Notes: a model not told the origin generated them from the letters alone. DNA of 64,000 bases from an uncultured bacterium (GCA_949293245.1 CASFCS010000022.1:35845-99844); one strand, 5' to 3'; shown: positions 1 to 8,318, counted from the first letter of the stretch. A program made the numbers and translations.

Positions 1-2
1 AG

Positions 3-1382
3 ACGGCGGCCACTGTCTGTCTCACCGGCCGGGAGATCGCCCAGGGAGGGCTGCGGCTGTCCGGGTGCGTGAAGCTCTCCGCCCTGTGCCTGCCGGAGGG
101 GGAGGGGATGCCCCGCTCCCTGGCCCTCACCATCCCCTTTGCCGCCAATGTCCAGAACCCCCGCATTCTCAGCCGGGGCAAGGTCACGGCGGCGCCCCGG
201 CTGTGCGCCGCCGACGTGACCATCGTCAACCCCCGGAAGGTGCTGGGGCGGGTCAATCTGGCCCTGGACCTCCAGGTGTACTGCCCCTCCGACAGCCCCC
301 TGTGCGGGGACTGTGAGGGGCCCCAGGAGGTGGGCGTGCAGCAGCGGCGGCGGGAGGAGCGGCTGTGGTCCGTCACCGCCGTCCAGGAAAAGGTGTTTTC
401 CTTTCAGGATACCCTGTCCCTGCCCGCCTCCCTCCCCGCACCGGCGGAGGTGCTCCTGTGCCGCCTGGAGCCCCGCTGCACCGAGGGGCGGGTCATCGGC
501 AGCCGCATCATCCTGAAGGGGGCTGCCCGGCTGCAGGCCCTCTTCCGCTCGGGGGAGGGGGAGCTTTTCTCTCACCGGTTTGAGCTGCCCTTCTCCCAGA
601 TCCTGGAGAGCGGCGGCGCCGGGGAGGAGGGAGAGGTGCTGACCCAGCTGTGTGTGCGGGACTTCTCCTGCGCGGTGGACAGCGGCGGGGTGTCTGTCTC
701 CCTGGAGCTGCTGGCCCAGGCGGCAGTGGGGCAGCGGCGGCCGGTGGAGTACATCGCCGACCTCTATGGAACTGGCGGGGCTGTGGAGCCCCAGATGGAC
801 AGCTGGCACGCCTGGAGCCTGGAGGAGGACCGGGAGGTGGAGCAGAGCGTGCGGGAGCTGGTGGAGACCGCCCTGCCGGTCCACACGGTGGTGGACGCCT
901 GTTGTCTGGCCGGCGGCGTGACCCGCAAGCGGGAAGGGGAGCGCCTGGTTCTGGAGGTGACCTGCCAGATGCAGGCCCTGTGCCAGAGCGCCGAAGGGGG
1001 ACTCAGCGCCCTCACCCGGCAGGTCATGGTGCCGGTGGCCCTGGAGTGCCCGGGGGAGGATACGCTCAATCTGTCCGACTTACGGGTGGAAGAACTCTAC
1101 GCAGCCCCCGCCGCCGGAGGTGTGGAGTTCCGCTTTAACCTGTGCTTCCGTGCCCTGCGGTTGCGGGAGGCGGAGCTGACCGGCGTCACCGGGGCTCAGC
1201 TGGTCCAGGAGGAGGAGGGGGAGAGCCGCCGCCCCTCCCTGGTGCTGCGCCGGGTGGCCTGCGGGGAGGAGCTGTGGTCCCTGGCCCGGGACTATCGTAC
1301 CACCGTGGAGGAGATCATGGCGGTGAACCACCTGTCCGACGAGGTGATGGAGGAGGAGAAAATGCTTCTCATCCCCCGATAA
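3..1382 (+). CDS. SPOCS (DUF3794) / LysM protein, SipL-like, 5' end missing
   Basis: The reading frame is already open at the window edge, so the start lies upstream; 459 codons are visible. The body has the alternating beta-rich pattern of SPOCS/DUF3794 domains (segments such as FSFQDTLSLPA and EYIADLYG). The last 45 residues are a LysM domain (GEELWSLARDYRTTVEEIMAVN, then the IPR ending). This architecture matches Clostridioides difficile SipL, whose LysM domain binds SpoIVA when the spore coat assembles around the forespore. spoIVA is the next gene on the same strand, which supports that role. Orthology to SipL is inference; the domain assignment is firm. Confidence 0.85.
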   Translation, partial: TAATVCLTGREIAQGGLRLSGCVKLSALCLPEGEGMPRSLALTIPFAANVQNPRILSRGKVTAAPRLCAADVTIVNPRKVLGRVNLALDLQVYCPSDSPLCGDCEGPQEVGVQQRRREERLWSVTAVQEKVFSFQDTLSLPASLPAPAEVLLCRLEPRCTEGRVIGSRIILKGAARLQALFRSGEGELFSHRFELPFSQILESGGAGEEGEVLTQLCVRDFSCAVDSGGVSVSLELLAQAAVGQRRPVEYIADLYGTGGAVEPQMDSWHAWSLEEDREVEQSVRELVETALPVHTVVDACCLAGGVTRKREGERLVLEVTCQMQALCQSAEGGLSALTRQVMVPVALECPGEDTLNLSDLRVEELYAAPAAGGVEFRFNLCFRALRLREAELTGVTGAQLVQEEEGESRRPSLVLRRVACGEELWSLARDYRTTVEEIMAVNHLSDEVMEEEKMLLIPR

Positions 1383-1398
1383 TGGCCTGAACGGCAAG

Positions 1399-1428
1399 AG
1401 AGGACCGGAGCGTCAGCTCCGGTCCTCT
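1399..1428 (+). terminator. Hairpin after the SipL-like gene
   Basis: A perfect 13-bp stem (AGAGGACCGGAGC at 1399-1411 and its complement at 1416-1428) with a GTCA loop starts 17 bases after the stop codon. There is no clear U-run after it, so it is a terminator-like hairpin rather than a textbook terminator. Confidence 0.6.
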
Positions 1429-1760
1429 TGCGCGTGTGGGCCGGCTCCGTCACCGTGCGGGAGGGAAAGGCTTTATTCCTTGCCTTTTTGCCTTTGGACG
1501 CCCGCTCTCCAAAGTAACCGGAATTGCCGGGGGTGTAGAACTGTGCCGGCTTTTGCCCCGAGCGTAGGGGGCGATGTCCCCACCGGTGCCGCAATGCCAA
1601 GTTACCAAACACCACCAAGCCAGGCGCCCTTGCGAGGACATCCAAGGGATTTCACCTACCAAGCCAGGCCGCGGAAGGCCGGTCGATCCACGATTCGACA
1701 CGACAAGGATTCCACGCGCCGGTGAATAGGAGTTTGCATTTCAGCGGGACCGGGGGGATT

Positions 1761-1828
1761 CATAAGGGGGTGCTCCCCCTTATGCCCATTCTTTTGGGTA
1801 CTTTTCTTGTGGGTGCAAGAAAAGTACC
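1761..1828. repeat. Two adjacent perfect inverted repeats
   Basis: CATAAGGGGG at 1761-1770 pairs with CCCCCTTATG at 1775-1784 around a TGCT loop. Twelve bases on, GGTACTTTTCTTG at 1797-1809 pairs with CAAGAAAAGTACC at 1816-1828 around a six-base loop. Neither sits directly after a gene, so they are more likely part of an intergenic repeat element than terminators. Confidence 0.6.
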
Positions 1829-2230
1829 AACGTTCTCCCGTCCCCATGAAAAGGGGAAACGGATTGCCGCGGGCCGCAAGCGGCCCTCGCAATGACAGGG
1901 TGGGTGGATAGGCTCGGGCGTCAATGGGGTCCCCGCCCGAGCCCAGCGCAGCGGGTCGGGTGGGGGGAGGAGACGCAGCGCAATGAGCGACACCCGCCCG
2001 CCAGGGCAGGGGGAGGGATATGGAGCTTGCGTCGACGATGTCACGCCTCGCCTGTTCGCGACGCCCGGCTTCCCTCCGACTTCGGGCAGCCCAGGGCCGG
2101 GCAGGGCCCGCCCCTGGGCTCTGCCCATTCGCTCCGGTCCATCCGGGCTGCTCACGACGGCTCGGGCGCTTCTTGTCACGCCTCGGCTCGTTCGCGGCCG
2201 GGTCGTGAAGTTGCGCTGCGCAAAAATGCC

Positions 2231-2256
2231 GCTGGCCTCCGGCCAGCTTTGTTTTT
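2231..2256 (+). terminator. Terminator-like hairpin with T-run
   Basis: GCTGGCC at 2231-2237 pairs with GGCCAGC at 2241-2247 around TCC, followed by TTTGTTTTTT. It has the form of an intrinsic terminator but lies about 850 bases after the nearest upstream gene. It may shield the spoIVA promoter 53 bases downstream from read-through. Confidence 0.5.
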
Positions 2257-2308
2257 TCGTCTCCGCCGCTCCTTCGCTCCCCTGCTCACGGCCTCGGACG
2301 CTTCTTGG

Positions 2309-2337
2309 TCATATCCCCAGGCTTATCCCCATACAAT
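2309..2337 (+). promoter_or_regulatory. Sigma-E-type promoter of spoIVA
   Basis: TCATATC at 2309-2315 and CATACAAT at 2330-2337 are 14 bases apart. The sigma-E consensus known from Bacillus is KMATATT, a 14-15 base spacer, then CATACAHT, so only the last base of the -35 box differs. The -10 box ends 57 bases before the spoIVA start. spoIVA is a classical mother-cell sigma-E gene, so motif and context agree. Confidence 0.7.
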
Positions 2338-2394
2338 AGAGCAAAAGGCGTGGGGATGTCCCCCACATCCTGAATACCTGAAGGGGGAAACTGC

Positions 2395-3873
2395 ATGGAG
2401 GCCCGAAAAATCTATGAGGACATTGCCCTGCGCACCCAGGGAGACATTTACATCGGCGTGGTGGGGCCGGTGCGCACAGGGAAATCCACCTTCATCAAGC
2501 GTTTTATGGAGACCCTGGTGCTGCCGGGGATGGACAACGCCTACCAGCGGGACCGGGCCCGGGATGAGCTGCCCCAGAGCGGCTCCGGCCGGACCATCAT
2601 GACCGCCGAGCCCAAGTTTGTCCCCGAGGAGGCGGTGGATATCACCATGGACCAGGGCAGCACCTTCTCCGTGCGCCTCATCGACTGCGTGGGCTATATG
2701 GTCCCCGGAGCGGAGGGGCAGTACGAAGGGGACGGCCCCCGGATGGTGATGACCCCCTGGTTTCCCCAGGAGATCCCCATGGTGGAGGCGGCGGAGATCG
2801 GCACCCGCAAGGTCATTACCGAGCACGCCACCATCGGCATCGTGGTCACGGCGGACGGCACCGTCACCGACCTGCCCCGGGAGAGCTACCTGGAGGCGGA
2901 GGAGCGGGTGATCCAGGAGCTCCGGGAGCTGGGCAAGCCCTTCCTGGTGCTCCTCAACTCCGCCGACCCCGCCTCCGACCGGGCCCAGCTCCTCCGGGAG
3001 GACATTGCCGAGAAATATAACGTCACCTGCCTGGCGGTGAACTGCCTGGCCCTGGACGAGTACGCCATTGAGGAGATTCTGAAAGGGGTGCTCTACGAGT
3101 TCCCCCTGAAGGAGTTGGATCTGTACCTTCCTCCCTGGGTGGACGCTCTGCCGGGGGACCACCCCATCAAGCAGCGGGTGTACGAGGCCCTGGCCAGGCA
3201 GGCGGGGGAGATCACCCGCATCCGGGATGTGGGCCCCGCCATGGAGGCCATGGGCCAGGAGGACCAAATGGGCCGGGGCAGGGTGACCGCCATGAACCTG
3301 GGCCAGGGGGTGGCGGAGGCGGAGCTGGAGCTGCCCCGGGGCCTCTTCTACGAGACCATCTCCCAGCAGTCGGGCTTCGCCATCCGGGACGACGGGGATC
3401 TCCTCTCCCTCATGTCCCAGCTCTCGGCCATGAAGCGCCGGTACGACAAGGTGGCTGCCGCCCTGGAGGAGGTGGAGCAGGGGGGCTACGGCATCGTCAT
3501 GCCCGACGAGGGGGAGATGGTGCTGGAGGAGCCCGAGATTGTCCGCCAGGGAGGCCGCTGCGGCGTGCGCCTGAAGGCCAGCGCCCCCTCCATCCACATG
3601 CTCCGGGCGGACATCCACACGGAGCTCTCCCCCATCATGGGCAGCGAGAAGCAGTCTGAGGAGATGGTACGCAGCCTTCTGGAGGAGTTCGAGGGGGACT
3701 CCGCCCGGCTGTGGGATTCCAACCTCTTCGGCAAGTCTCTCCACGAGCTGGTGGGGGAGGACCTCCAGGCCAAGCTGCGCCGGATGCCGGAGGACGCCCG
3801 GGGCAAGCTGCGTGAGACCCTGGAGCGCATCCTCAACGAGGGCTCCGGCGGGCTCATCTGCATCCTGCTGTGA
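2395..3873 (+). CDS. spoIVA: Stage IV sporulation protein A
   Basis: A 492-residue ATPase that polymerises on the outer forespore membrane as the basement layer of the spore coat and is also needed for cortex formation. The length matches the family (about 492). The N-terminus EARKIYEDIALRTQGDIYIG is typical of SpoIVA, with a Walker A motif GPVRTGKST at residues 24-32. The C-terminus ends in hydrophobic ICILL, as in the family, where the end anchors to SpoVM and the membrane. AAGGGGG lies 7 bases before the ATG. A sigma-E-like promoter precedes it and a hairpin follows. The neighbouring SipL-like gene encodes its probable coat partner. Confidence 0.97.
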   Translation: MEARKIYEDIALRTQGDIYIGVVGPVRTGKSTFIKRFMETLVLPGMDNAYQRDRARDELPQSGSGRTIMTAEPKFVPEEAVDITMDQGSTFSVRLIDCVGYMVPGAEGQYEGDGPRMVMTPWFPQEIPMVEAAEIGTRKVITEHATIGIVVTADGTVTDLPRESYLEAEERVIQELRELGKPFLVLLNSADPASDRAQLLREDIAEKYNVTCLAVNCLALDEYAIEEILKGVLYEFPLKELDLYLPPWVDALPGDHPIKQRVYEALARQAGEITRIRDVGPAMEAMGQEDQMGRGRVTAMNLGQGVAEAELELPRGLFYETISQQSGFAIRDDGDLLSLMSQLSAMKRRYDKVAAALEEVEQGGYGIVMPDEGEMVLEEPEIVRQGGRCGVRLKASAPSIHMLRADIHTELSPIMGSEKQSEEMVRSLLEEFEGDSARLWDSNLFGKSLHELVGEDLQAKLRRMPEDARGKLRETLERILNEGSGGLICILL

Positions 3874-4732
3874 CTATCCGTCCTACGACAAATGGCCGCC
3901 TCCGGGCGGCCATTTGTGCTGCAGGGGCGGAGCTGCCTCCGTTGCCTTCGCCGGGACAGGCTGTTTTCTCCAGGATATACCCCTCTGCCGCCCCAGTCAG
4001 GGTGAGGACGAGGACAATACTGTCCCCATCCGTGTCCATATGAGCGCCAGAGCAGTAGGGGCTGAAGGGAGAGGGCTCCCCGGCCAGGGTCACGCCTTCT
4101 CCCGGTGTGCAGTGGCGGATGGTGACCCGGAGCTCTCCCTCCTGGGAGGAGATCTCCACCGGAGGCAGGTCCTCCGCGTCCGGTGCCGGGTCCATCCGGG
4201 TGATGAGCTCCAATCCGCTCAGGGTGACGCTGGCGGCGGCGAGGGTATATTGGGCGCTCTCATTCCAGCTGCCCAGCTCCGCCGCCTCATCCAGAGCGTA
4301 TGTGAGGGGTTCCCGCACCACTTGGAAGCCAGAGGAGGTGCGCAGGCAGCGCAGCAGGGCAGGTACCTCGCGGATGACACTCTCGCTGTTGGTGCCGTCG
4401 GTGGTGAGGAGGATCTCATCCGGGCTGACCACCTCCTTGAGCTCCACATAGACGGGCAGAGTGGGGATCGTCTCCAGGCTTCCGCTGGTGCGGTCATAAA
4501 GGCTGAACTGGTTGGCTGAGCTCCCGTAGCTGGACTCCACCAGAATATAATTCTCCCCCACGTCGATCTGGGAGAGAAGCTGAGCCTGGTCGCTGCCCAG
4601 CAGGGTCTGGAGTTCCTCCTCTGCCAGGGCGCCCGTGGGAATGGGCTCGTCAGAGACGGAGGAGGGCGTGCATCCTGCCAGAATCACAACGGCCAGGCAG
4701 AGGGCCAGAAGGGAAAAGGTGGGCCGTCTCAT
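3854..4732 (-). CDS. Predicted lipoprotein of unknown function
   Basis: 292 residues with a lipoprotein signal: MRRPTF, a hydrophobic stretch, then the lipobox LAGC with the lipidated cysteine at residue 21. The mature part is acidic and probably beta-rich (EQ-, VEL- and DGDSIVLVLTL-like segments); I do not recognise a family. A strong AAAGGAGG (4741-4748) fixes the start. Its last codons read through the spoIVA hairpin and overlap the spoIVA 3' end by 20 bases, giving an odd arginine-rich tail. The original C-terminus may have been shorter. The role is unknown beyond surface attachment. Confidence 0.8.
   Translation of the reverse strand: MRRPTFSLLALCLAVVILAGCTPSSVSDEPIPTGALAEEELQTLLGSDQAQLLSQIDVGENYILVESSYGSSANQFSLYDRTSGSLETIPTLPVYVELKEVVSPDEILLTTDGTNSESVIREVPALLRCLRTSSGFQVVREPLTYALDEAAELGSWNESAQYTLAAASVTLSGLELITRMDPAPDAEDLPPVEISSQEGELRVTIRHCTPGEGVTLAGEPSPFSPYCSGAHMDTDGDSIVLVLTLTGAAEGYILEKTACPGEGNGGSSAPAAQMAARRRPFVVGRIVTAGCR
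3888..3917. terminator. Hairpin between convergent spoIVA and lipoprotein gene
   Basis: ACAAATGGCCGCC at 3888-3900 pairs perfectly with 3905-3917 around TCCG, 14 bases after the spoIVA stop. It lies inside the 3' end of the opposing lipoprotein frame. There is no long U-tract on either side. Confidence 0.65.
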
Positions 4733-4771
4733 ACGCAGTACCTCCTTTTATGAAACAAAGTGTTCATGGGA

Positions 4772-5259
4772 TCAGAAATATAAAGCAGTAATTCGGATCA
4801 AACGCATGTTGGACTGGGAAGAGCCAATTATTGTACTCAACTGTTCATTTCGACGATTAGCAGAATGAGCACAGACCCAAATATCTGAATTTGTTCGGTT
4901 ACCTTCAGAACCGGTAACAGAATTGACAATGTACGTATGATAATAAGTACCACTACTGTCCTTGATTTGTAGAATATCACCGACACGCGTTTCAGATAGG
5001 TCGCCAGTTGAAATTACAAAGCCGCGGAGGCCAGTATCGCCATATGTCCAACCAAGGATGCAAGACATAAAGTTACTTATACTTATCCAAGAATATCCAA
5101 TATCCAGTATGATTGTTCTAGTAGTTGAATAGATAATTTCTGTGTTATAAAATAGGTATTACTGATGTTATATGCTTCCAATGGCTCTTGCGCAAGACTG
5201 GTACTAGAAAAAATGAGAGACAAAATTAAAAATCCAATCGTTATAATTCGCTTTTTCAT
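4772..5259 (-). pseudogene. Broken secreted amidase-like gene (Amidase_6-type remnant)
   Basis: Two frames make up one decayed gene. Codons from 5259 encode a clear signal peptide (MKKRIITIGFLILSLIF...SLAQ) and stop at 5083 after 58 residues. A second frame entering near 5110 runs to 4772 and resembles the C-terminal half of putative amidases of the PF12671 type: GDL...VGDILQIKD, the conserved histidine in YYHTYIV, and CAHSANRRNEQL. The central part with the catalytic cysteine (normally a DCTNFVSQ-like motif) is absent. So there is at least a frameshift and an internal deletion. The region is strikingly AT-rich against neighbours above 60% GC, which suggests horizontal origin. The family assignment is moderate. 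Confidence 0.6.
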
Positions 5260-5371
5260 TATGAAACCTCAGATTCACACAAAAAGCCAATGATTTCAAA
5301 CCAGCTTTTACCTGAAACATGGGCCTCACCTTCCTATATCGGGAAACCGAAATGCCTTAATACTTATGTAA

Positions 5372-5400
5372 ATTTTACAATAAATAATAAAAAATGTCAA
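5372..5400 (-). promoter_or_regulatory. Promoter of the decayed amidase-like gene
   Basis: On the minus strand TTGACA (5400-5395), a 17-base AT-only spacer and TAAAAT (5377-5372) form a near-consensus housekeeping promoter about 110 bases before the remnant start. The stretch 5100-5440 is otherwise AT-rich with no further gene. Confidence 0.6.
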
Positions 5401-5476
5401 ATATTTTGAGAGATTGATCCAATGATGAGACGATGAAGCTTGTGGAACCGCACAGGCTCGGGGGGAGGGATTCGCA

Positions 5477-5505
5477 TTGCCTTTTTTTCGCTTATGGGGT
5501 ATGAT
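5477..5505 (+). promoter_or_regulatory. Promoter of the M3 peptidase gene
   Basis: TTGCCT (5477-5482), 17 bases, TATGAT (5500-5505), 64 bases before the start codon of the peptidase gene. Confidence 0.6.
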
Positions 5506-5569
5506 ATTGTCTGTTGAAGAAACCGCCCGGCAGGGAACCGGCGCCCTGCGGGCGCGAAGGAGGTACCCC

Positions 5570-7261
5570 ATGAAATTTTCCGACATGCCCTATGTCCGCC
5601 CCGACGTGCCCGCCCTGCGGGAGCGGCTGGAGGAGCTGACCGCCCGGCTGGAGGCCGCCGGGGACTTTGACACCGCCGACGCCCTCTTCCAGGCCATGGA
5701 CAAGGAGACCGGCGCCCTCATCACCGCCGACTCCCTGGCCTATATCCGCCATACCATTGACACCAACGACCCCTACTACGACGAAGAGGTGAAGCACCTG
5801 GCCCAGGCCCTTCCCCTCCTGCGGGAGGCCCAGCAGAACTGGACCCGGGCCCTGCTGAACCACCCCCTGCGGCCCCGGTTTGAGGAGAAGTACGGCGCCC
5901 TCCTCTTCCGCAACATGGAGCTGGAGCTCAAGACCTTCTCCCCTGAGATCGTCCCCCAGCTCCAGCAGGAGAGCGCCCTCACCATCGACTACGACAATCT
6001 CATCGCCTCCGCCCAGATCCCCTTTGAGGGAGGCGTGTACACCCTCTCCCAGCTTGCCCCCTTCAAGCAGGACCCGGACGATGGCCGCCGCCGGGGGGCC
6101 TGGGAGGCGGAGGGCCGGTTTTACACCCAGCACGGGGAGGAGCTGGACCGGCTGTACGACCAGCTGGTGGCGGTGCGCACCGAGATGGCCCGCAAGCTGG
6201 GCTATGCCAACTATGTCCAGCTGGGGTACGACCGCCTGGGCCGCAACTGCTACGGCCCGGAGGAGGTGGCTGCCTTCCGCCGGGCGGTGGTGGAGCACCT
6301 GGTGCCCGTGGCCTGTGACGTGGTGAGGGGGCAGGCCCGCCGCCTGGGGAAGGACTACCCCCTGAACTTTGCCGACCTGGCCCTCTTCTACCGCAGCGGC
6401 AACGCCTGCCCCCAGGGGAGCCCGGAGGAGATCCTGGAGCAGGGGAGGATCTTCTACCACCAGCTCTCCCCCGAGACGGCGGAGTTCATCGACTTCATGC
6501 TGGAGGGGGAGCTGATGGACGTCCTCTCCCGGAAGGGGAAGTCCGGCGGGGGCTACTGCACCTCCCTGCCCGATTACCACTGCCCCTTCATCTTCGCCAA
6601 CTTCAACGGCACCCAGCACGACGTGGAGGTCATCACCCACGAGGCGGGCCACGCCTTTGCCGACTACCGGGCCCGGGACATCTCCCCCCTGGACAGCCGC
6701 AGCCCCACCATGGAGGCCTGCGAGGTCCACTCCATGTCCATGGAGTTTTTCGCCTGGCCCTGGGCGGAGCTCTTTTTCGGGGCGGGGGCGGAGAAGTACC
6801 GCTATAAGCACCTGTCCGACGCCCTCACCTTCATTCCCTACGGGGCTATGGTAGACCACTTCCAGGAAGAGGTTTACAAAGCGCCCCACCTGACCCCGGA
6901 CCAGCGCCATCAGCTGTGGCGGGAGCTCATGGGGGTGTATATGCCCTGGGTGAAGCTGGACAGCCTGCCCTTCTACGGGGAGGGGAAGGGGTGGCAGCGG
7001 CAGAGCCACATCTACCAGAACCCCTTCTACTATATTGACTATTGCCTGGCCCAGACGGTGGCCCTGGAGTTCTGGGCCGCTGACCAGGAGGACCACGGGG
7101 CGGCCTGGGAGCGGTACCTGGCCTTTGTGTCCCTGGCGGGGCGGGAGGACTTCCGGGCCCTGGTGAAGGCGGCGGGGATGGCCTCCCCCTTCGGTGGGGA
7201 AGCCCTGAACACCGTGGCCGCCGCTGCCCAGAGCTGGCTGGCGGAGCATACACCGGAATAA
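5570..7261 (+). CDS. M3 family oligoendopeptidase (PepF-like)
   Basis: A 563-residue cytoplasmic zinc metallopeptidase that cleaves short peptides. The zinc motif HEAGH is at residues 357-361, inside VITHEAGHAF, the M3 signature; downstream MEACEVHSMSMEFFAWP supplies the third zinc ligand region (E/H) typical of the M3B group. The in-frame opening extends upstream to 5477, but GAAGGAGGT at 5556-5564 fixes the ATG at 5570. It appears monocistronic, with its own promoter and a terminator 12 bases after the stop. Likely involved in peptide turnover or nutrition; the substrate is unknown. Confidence 0.93.
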   Translation: MKFSDMPYVRPDVPALRERLEELTARLEAAGDFDTADALFQAMDKETGALITADSLAYIRHTIDTNDPYYDEEVKHLAQALPLLREAQQNWTRALLNHPLRPRFEEKYGALLFRNMELELKTFSPEIVPQLQQESALTIDYDNLIASAQIPFEGGVYTLSQLAPFKQDPDDGRRRGAWEAEGRFYTQHGEELDRLYDQLVAVRTEMARKLGYANYVQLGYDRLGRNCYGPEEVAAFRRAVVEHLVPVACDVVRGQARRLGKDYPLNFADLALFYRSGNACPQGSPEEILEQGRIFYHQLSPETAEFIDFMLEGELMDVLSRKGKSGGGYCTSLPDYHCPFIFANFNGTQHDVEVITHEAGHAFADYRARDISPLDSRSPTMEACEVHSMSMEFFAWPWAELFFGAGAEKYRYKHLSDALTFIPYGAMVDHFQEEVYKAPHLTPDQRHQLWRELMGVYMPWVKLDSLPFYGEGKGWQRQSHIYQNPFYYIDYCLAQTVALEFWAADQEDHGAAWERYLAFVSLAGREDFRALVKAAGMASPFGGEALNTVAAAAQSWLAEHTPE

Positions 7262-7272
7262 AGACAAAAAAC

Positions 7273-7306
7273 GCGGCCGCGCCTCTCTTTCCAGAGGCGC
7301 GGCCGC
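7273..7306. terminator. Bidirectional terminator
   Basis: A perfect 14-bp stem (GCGGCCGCGCCTCT at 7273-7286 with 7293-7306) between convergent genes. On the minus strand it is followed by GTTTTTTGTC, a good U-tract for the DUF308 operon. Confidence 0.85.
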
Positions 7307-7331
7307 AGATCATATTGGCATATGGAGGGAA

Positions 7332-7916
7332 TCAGAAGGGGGGCTCGTCCTCCGGGTGGGCCTGCTGGCTGAGTTCCTCCACATGGCGGGTGAGGACGGC
7401 CAGCTGGCGGACGCACCACAAATCGTGGATCCCCTGGAATACCAGGACCACACCGGTGATGCGCAGCAGCAGGGCGGCACTGGCAAAGGGCCGGAACATC
7501 ACCCCCACCCCCAGTGCGCACATCACCAGGGAGATCACCAGGGGGACCCACCAGTATGGGAAGTAGTAGGTGTGCAGCCGGAGGGCCCGGCGGATGCTGA
7601 GGGCCCCGTCGATGACGATTACCAGCCCCAGCACCACGAAGAGGATCTCACTGACCCGCCTGGGCTGCACCAGGGTGTACAAGCCGAAGGCGGTGGAGAG
7701 GATGCCGATGGCCAGCTCCAGCCGCAGGGTGGTGTACCGCTGCCGGAAGTAACCGATCAGGTGGAACAGCCCAAAGGCGGTAAGCATGGCCCCGGTGGCG
7801 TAGCACAGCACCACCAGACTGGTGTCCGGCCAGATGATGAGGGCCAGGCCCAGCAGCAGATAGACCACGGCGGCCAGGACAAAGTTGATGCGGAAGCTGC
7901 GGATGGTTTCCCACAT
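7332..7916 (-). CDS. DUF308 / HdeD-like membrane protein
   Basis: 194 residues with about six hydrophobic helices in three pairs (for example FVLAAVVYLLLGLALIIWP, LVVLCYATGAMLTAFGLFHLI, ILFVVLGLVIVIDGALSI), the layout of DUF308/HdeD proteins. HdeD contributes to acid resistance in E. coli; the role in Firmicutes is unknown. The short C-terminal tail is acidic and hydrophilic. It follows the thioesterase gene after 12 bases and shares its promoter. Confidence 0.85.
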   Translation of the reverse strand: MWETIRSFRINFVLAAVVYLLLGLALIIWPDTSLVVLCYATGAMLTAFGLFHLIGYFRQRYTTLRLELAIGILSTAFGLYTLVQPRRVSEILFVVLGLVIVIDGALSIRRALRLHTYYFPYWWVPLVISLVMCALGVGVMFRPFASAALLLRITGVVLVFQGIHDLWCVRQLAVLTRHVEELSQQAHPEDEPPF

Positions 7917-7928
7917 AGTACCGCCCCC

Positions 7929-8318
7929 TCAGTCCAGCTTGGCCTGGGCCCGGGCCAGGAACCGGGCGGGGGAGATGAGGGAGCGCTGGTGGGTCCCCTG
8001 GCCGATGAGGCCCTTCTCGTCGTAGGCGGACACCTGGAAGGTGACGGTCCGCCCCTCCACAGCAGTGACCACCGCCTGGGCCCACACCTTCATCCCCACC
8101 GGGGTGGCGGAGAGGTGGGACACATCCAGGTGGGTGCCCACGCTGTCCTGGTCCTCCTCCAGGCCGGGGGCCAGGGCGGCCACAGCGGCCCCCTCCATCA
8201 GGGCCACCATGGCGGGGGTGGCAAAGACGGGGGCCAGGCCGGAGCCCATGGCCCGGGCGGTGTTCTCCTCCGTGACGGCGGCCTCCCGGCGGCCCTCCAT
8301 ACCGATCTCAATAGACAT
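7929..8318 (-). CDS. Hotdog thioesterase, fluoroacetyl-CoA thioesterase (FlK)-like
   Basis: 129 residues, the size of a single hotdog fold. Thr34, Glu42 and His68 occur in FATPAMVALMEGAA and GTHLDVSHLSATPVG. Their spacing (8 and 26) equals that of the catalytic Thr42/Glu50/His76 of FlK from Streptomyces cattleya. It should hydrolyse a small acyl-CoA. Many gut Clostridia carry this family without any link to fluoroacetate, so the physiological substrate is unknown. First gene of a two-gene operon with the DUF308 membrane protein. Confidence 0.85.
   Translation of the reverse strand: MSIEIGMEGRREAAVTEENTARAMGSGLAPVFATPAMVALMEGAAVAALAPGLEEDQDSVGTHLDVSHLSATPVGMKVWAQAVVTAVEGRTVTFQVSAYDEKGLIGQGTHQRSLISPARFLARAQAKLD

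Larger units (their letters stand above)
1430..2308. repeat. Noncoding, repeat-rich intergenic region before spoIVA
   Basis: About 900 bases without a credible gene: the open frames lack ribosome binding sites and family-like sequence. It is dense in inverted repeats (1761-1784, 1797-1828, an imperfect one around 1862-1893, 2084-2126, 2231-2247). Positions about 2040-2174 and 2175-2308 look like two diverged copies of a unit of about 134 bases. Both begin GTCACGCCTCG, both end CTGCTCACG...CGCTTCTT, and they differ in the central hairpin. This resembles dispersed intergenic repeat DNA of unknown function; copy number elsewhere in the genome cannot be judged here. Confidence 0.55.

Noticed and set aside
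1892..2602. A 236-codon open frame on the plus strand before and into spoIVA
   Set aside because: It has no ribosome binding site, overlaps the first 200 bases of spoIVA in another frame, and covers the hairpin-rich repeat DNA. Composition is that of GC-rich noncoding DNA.
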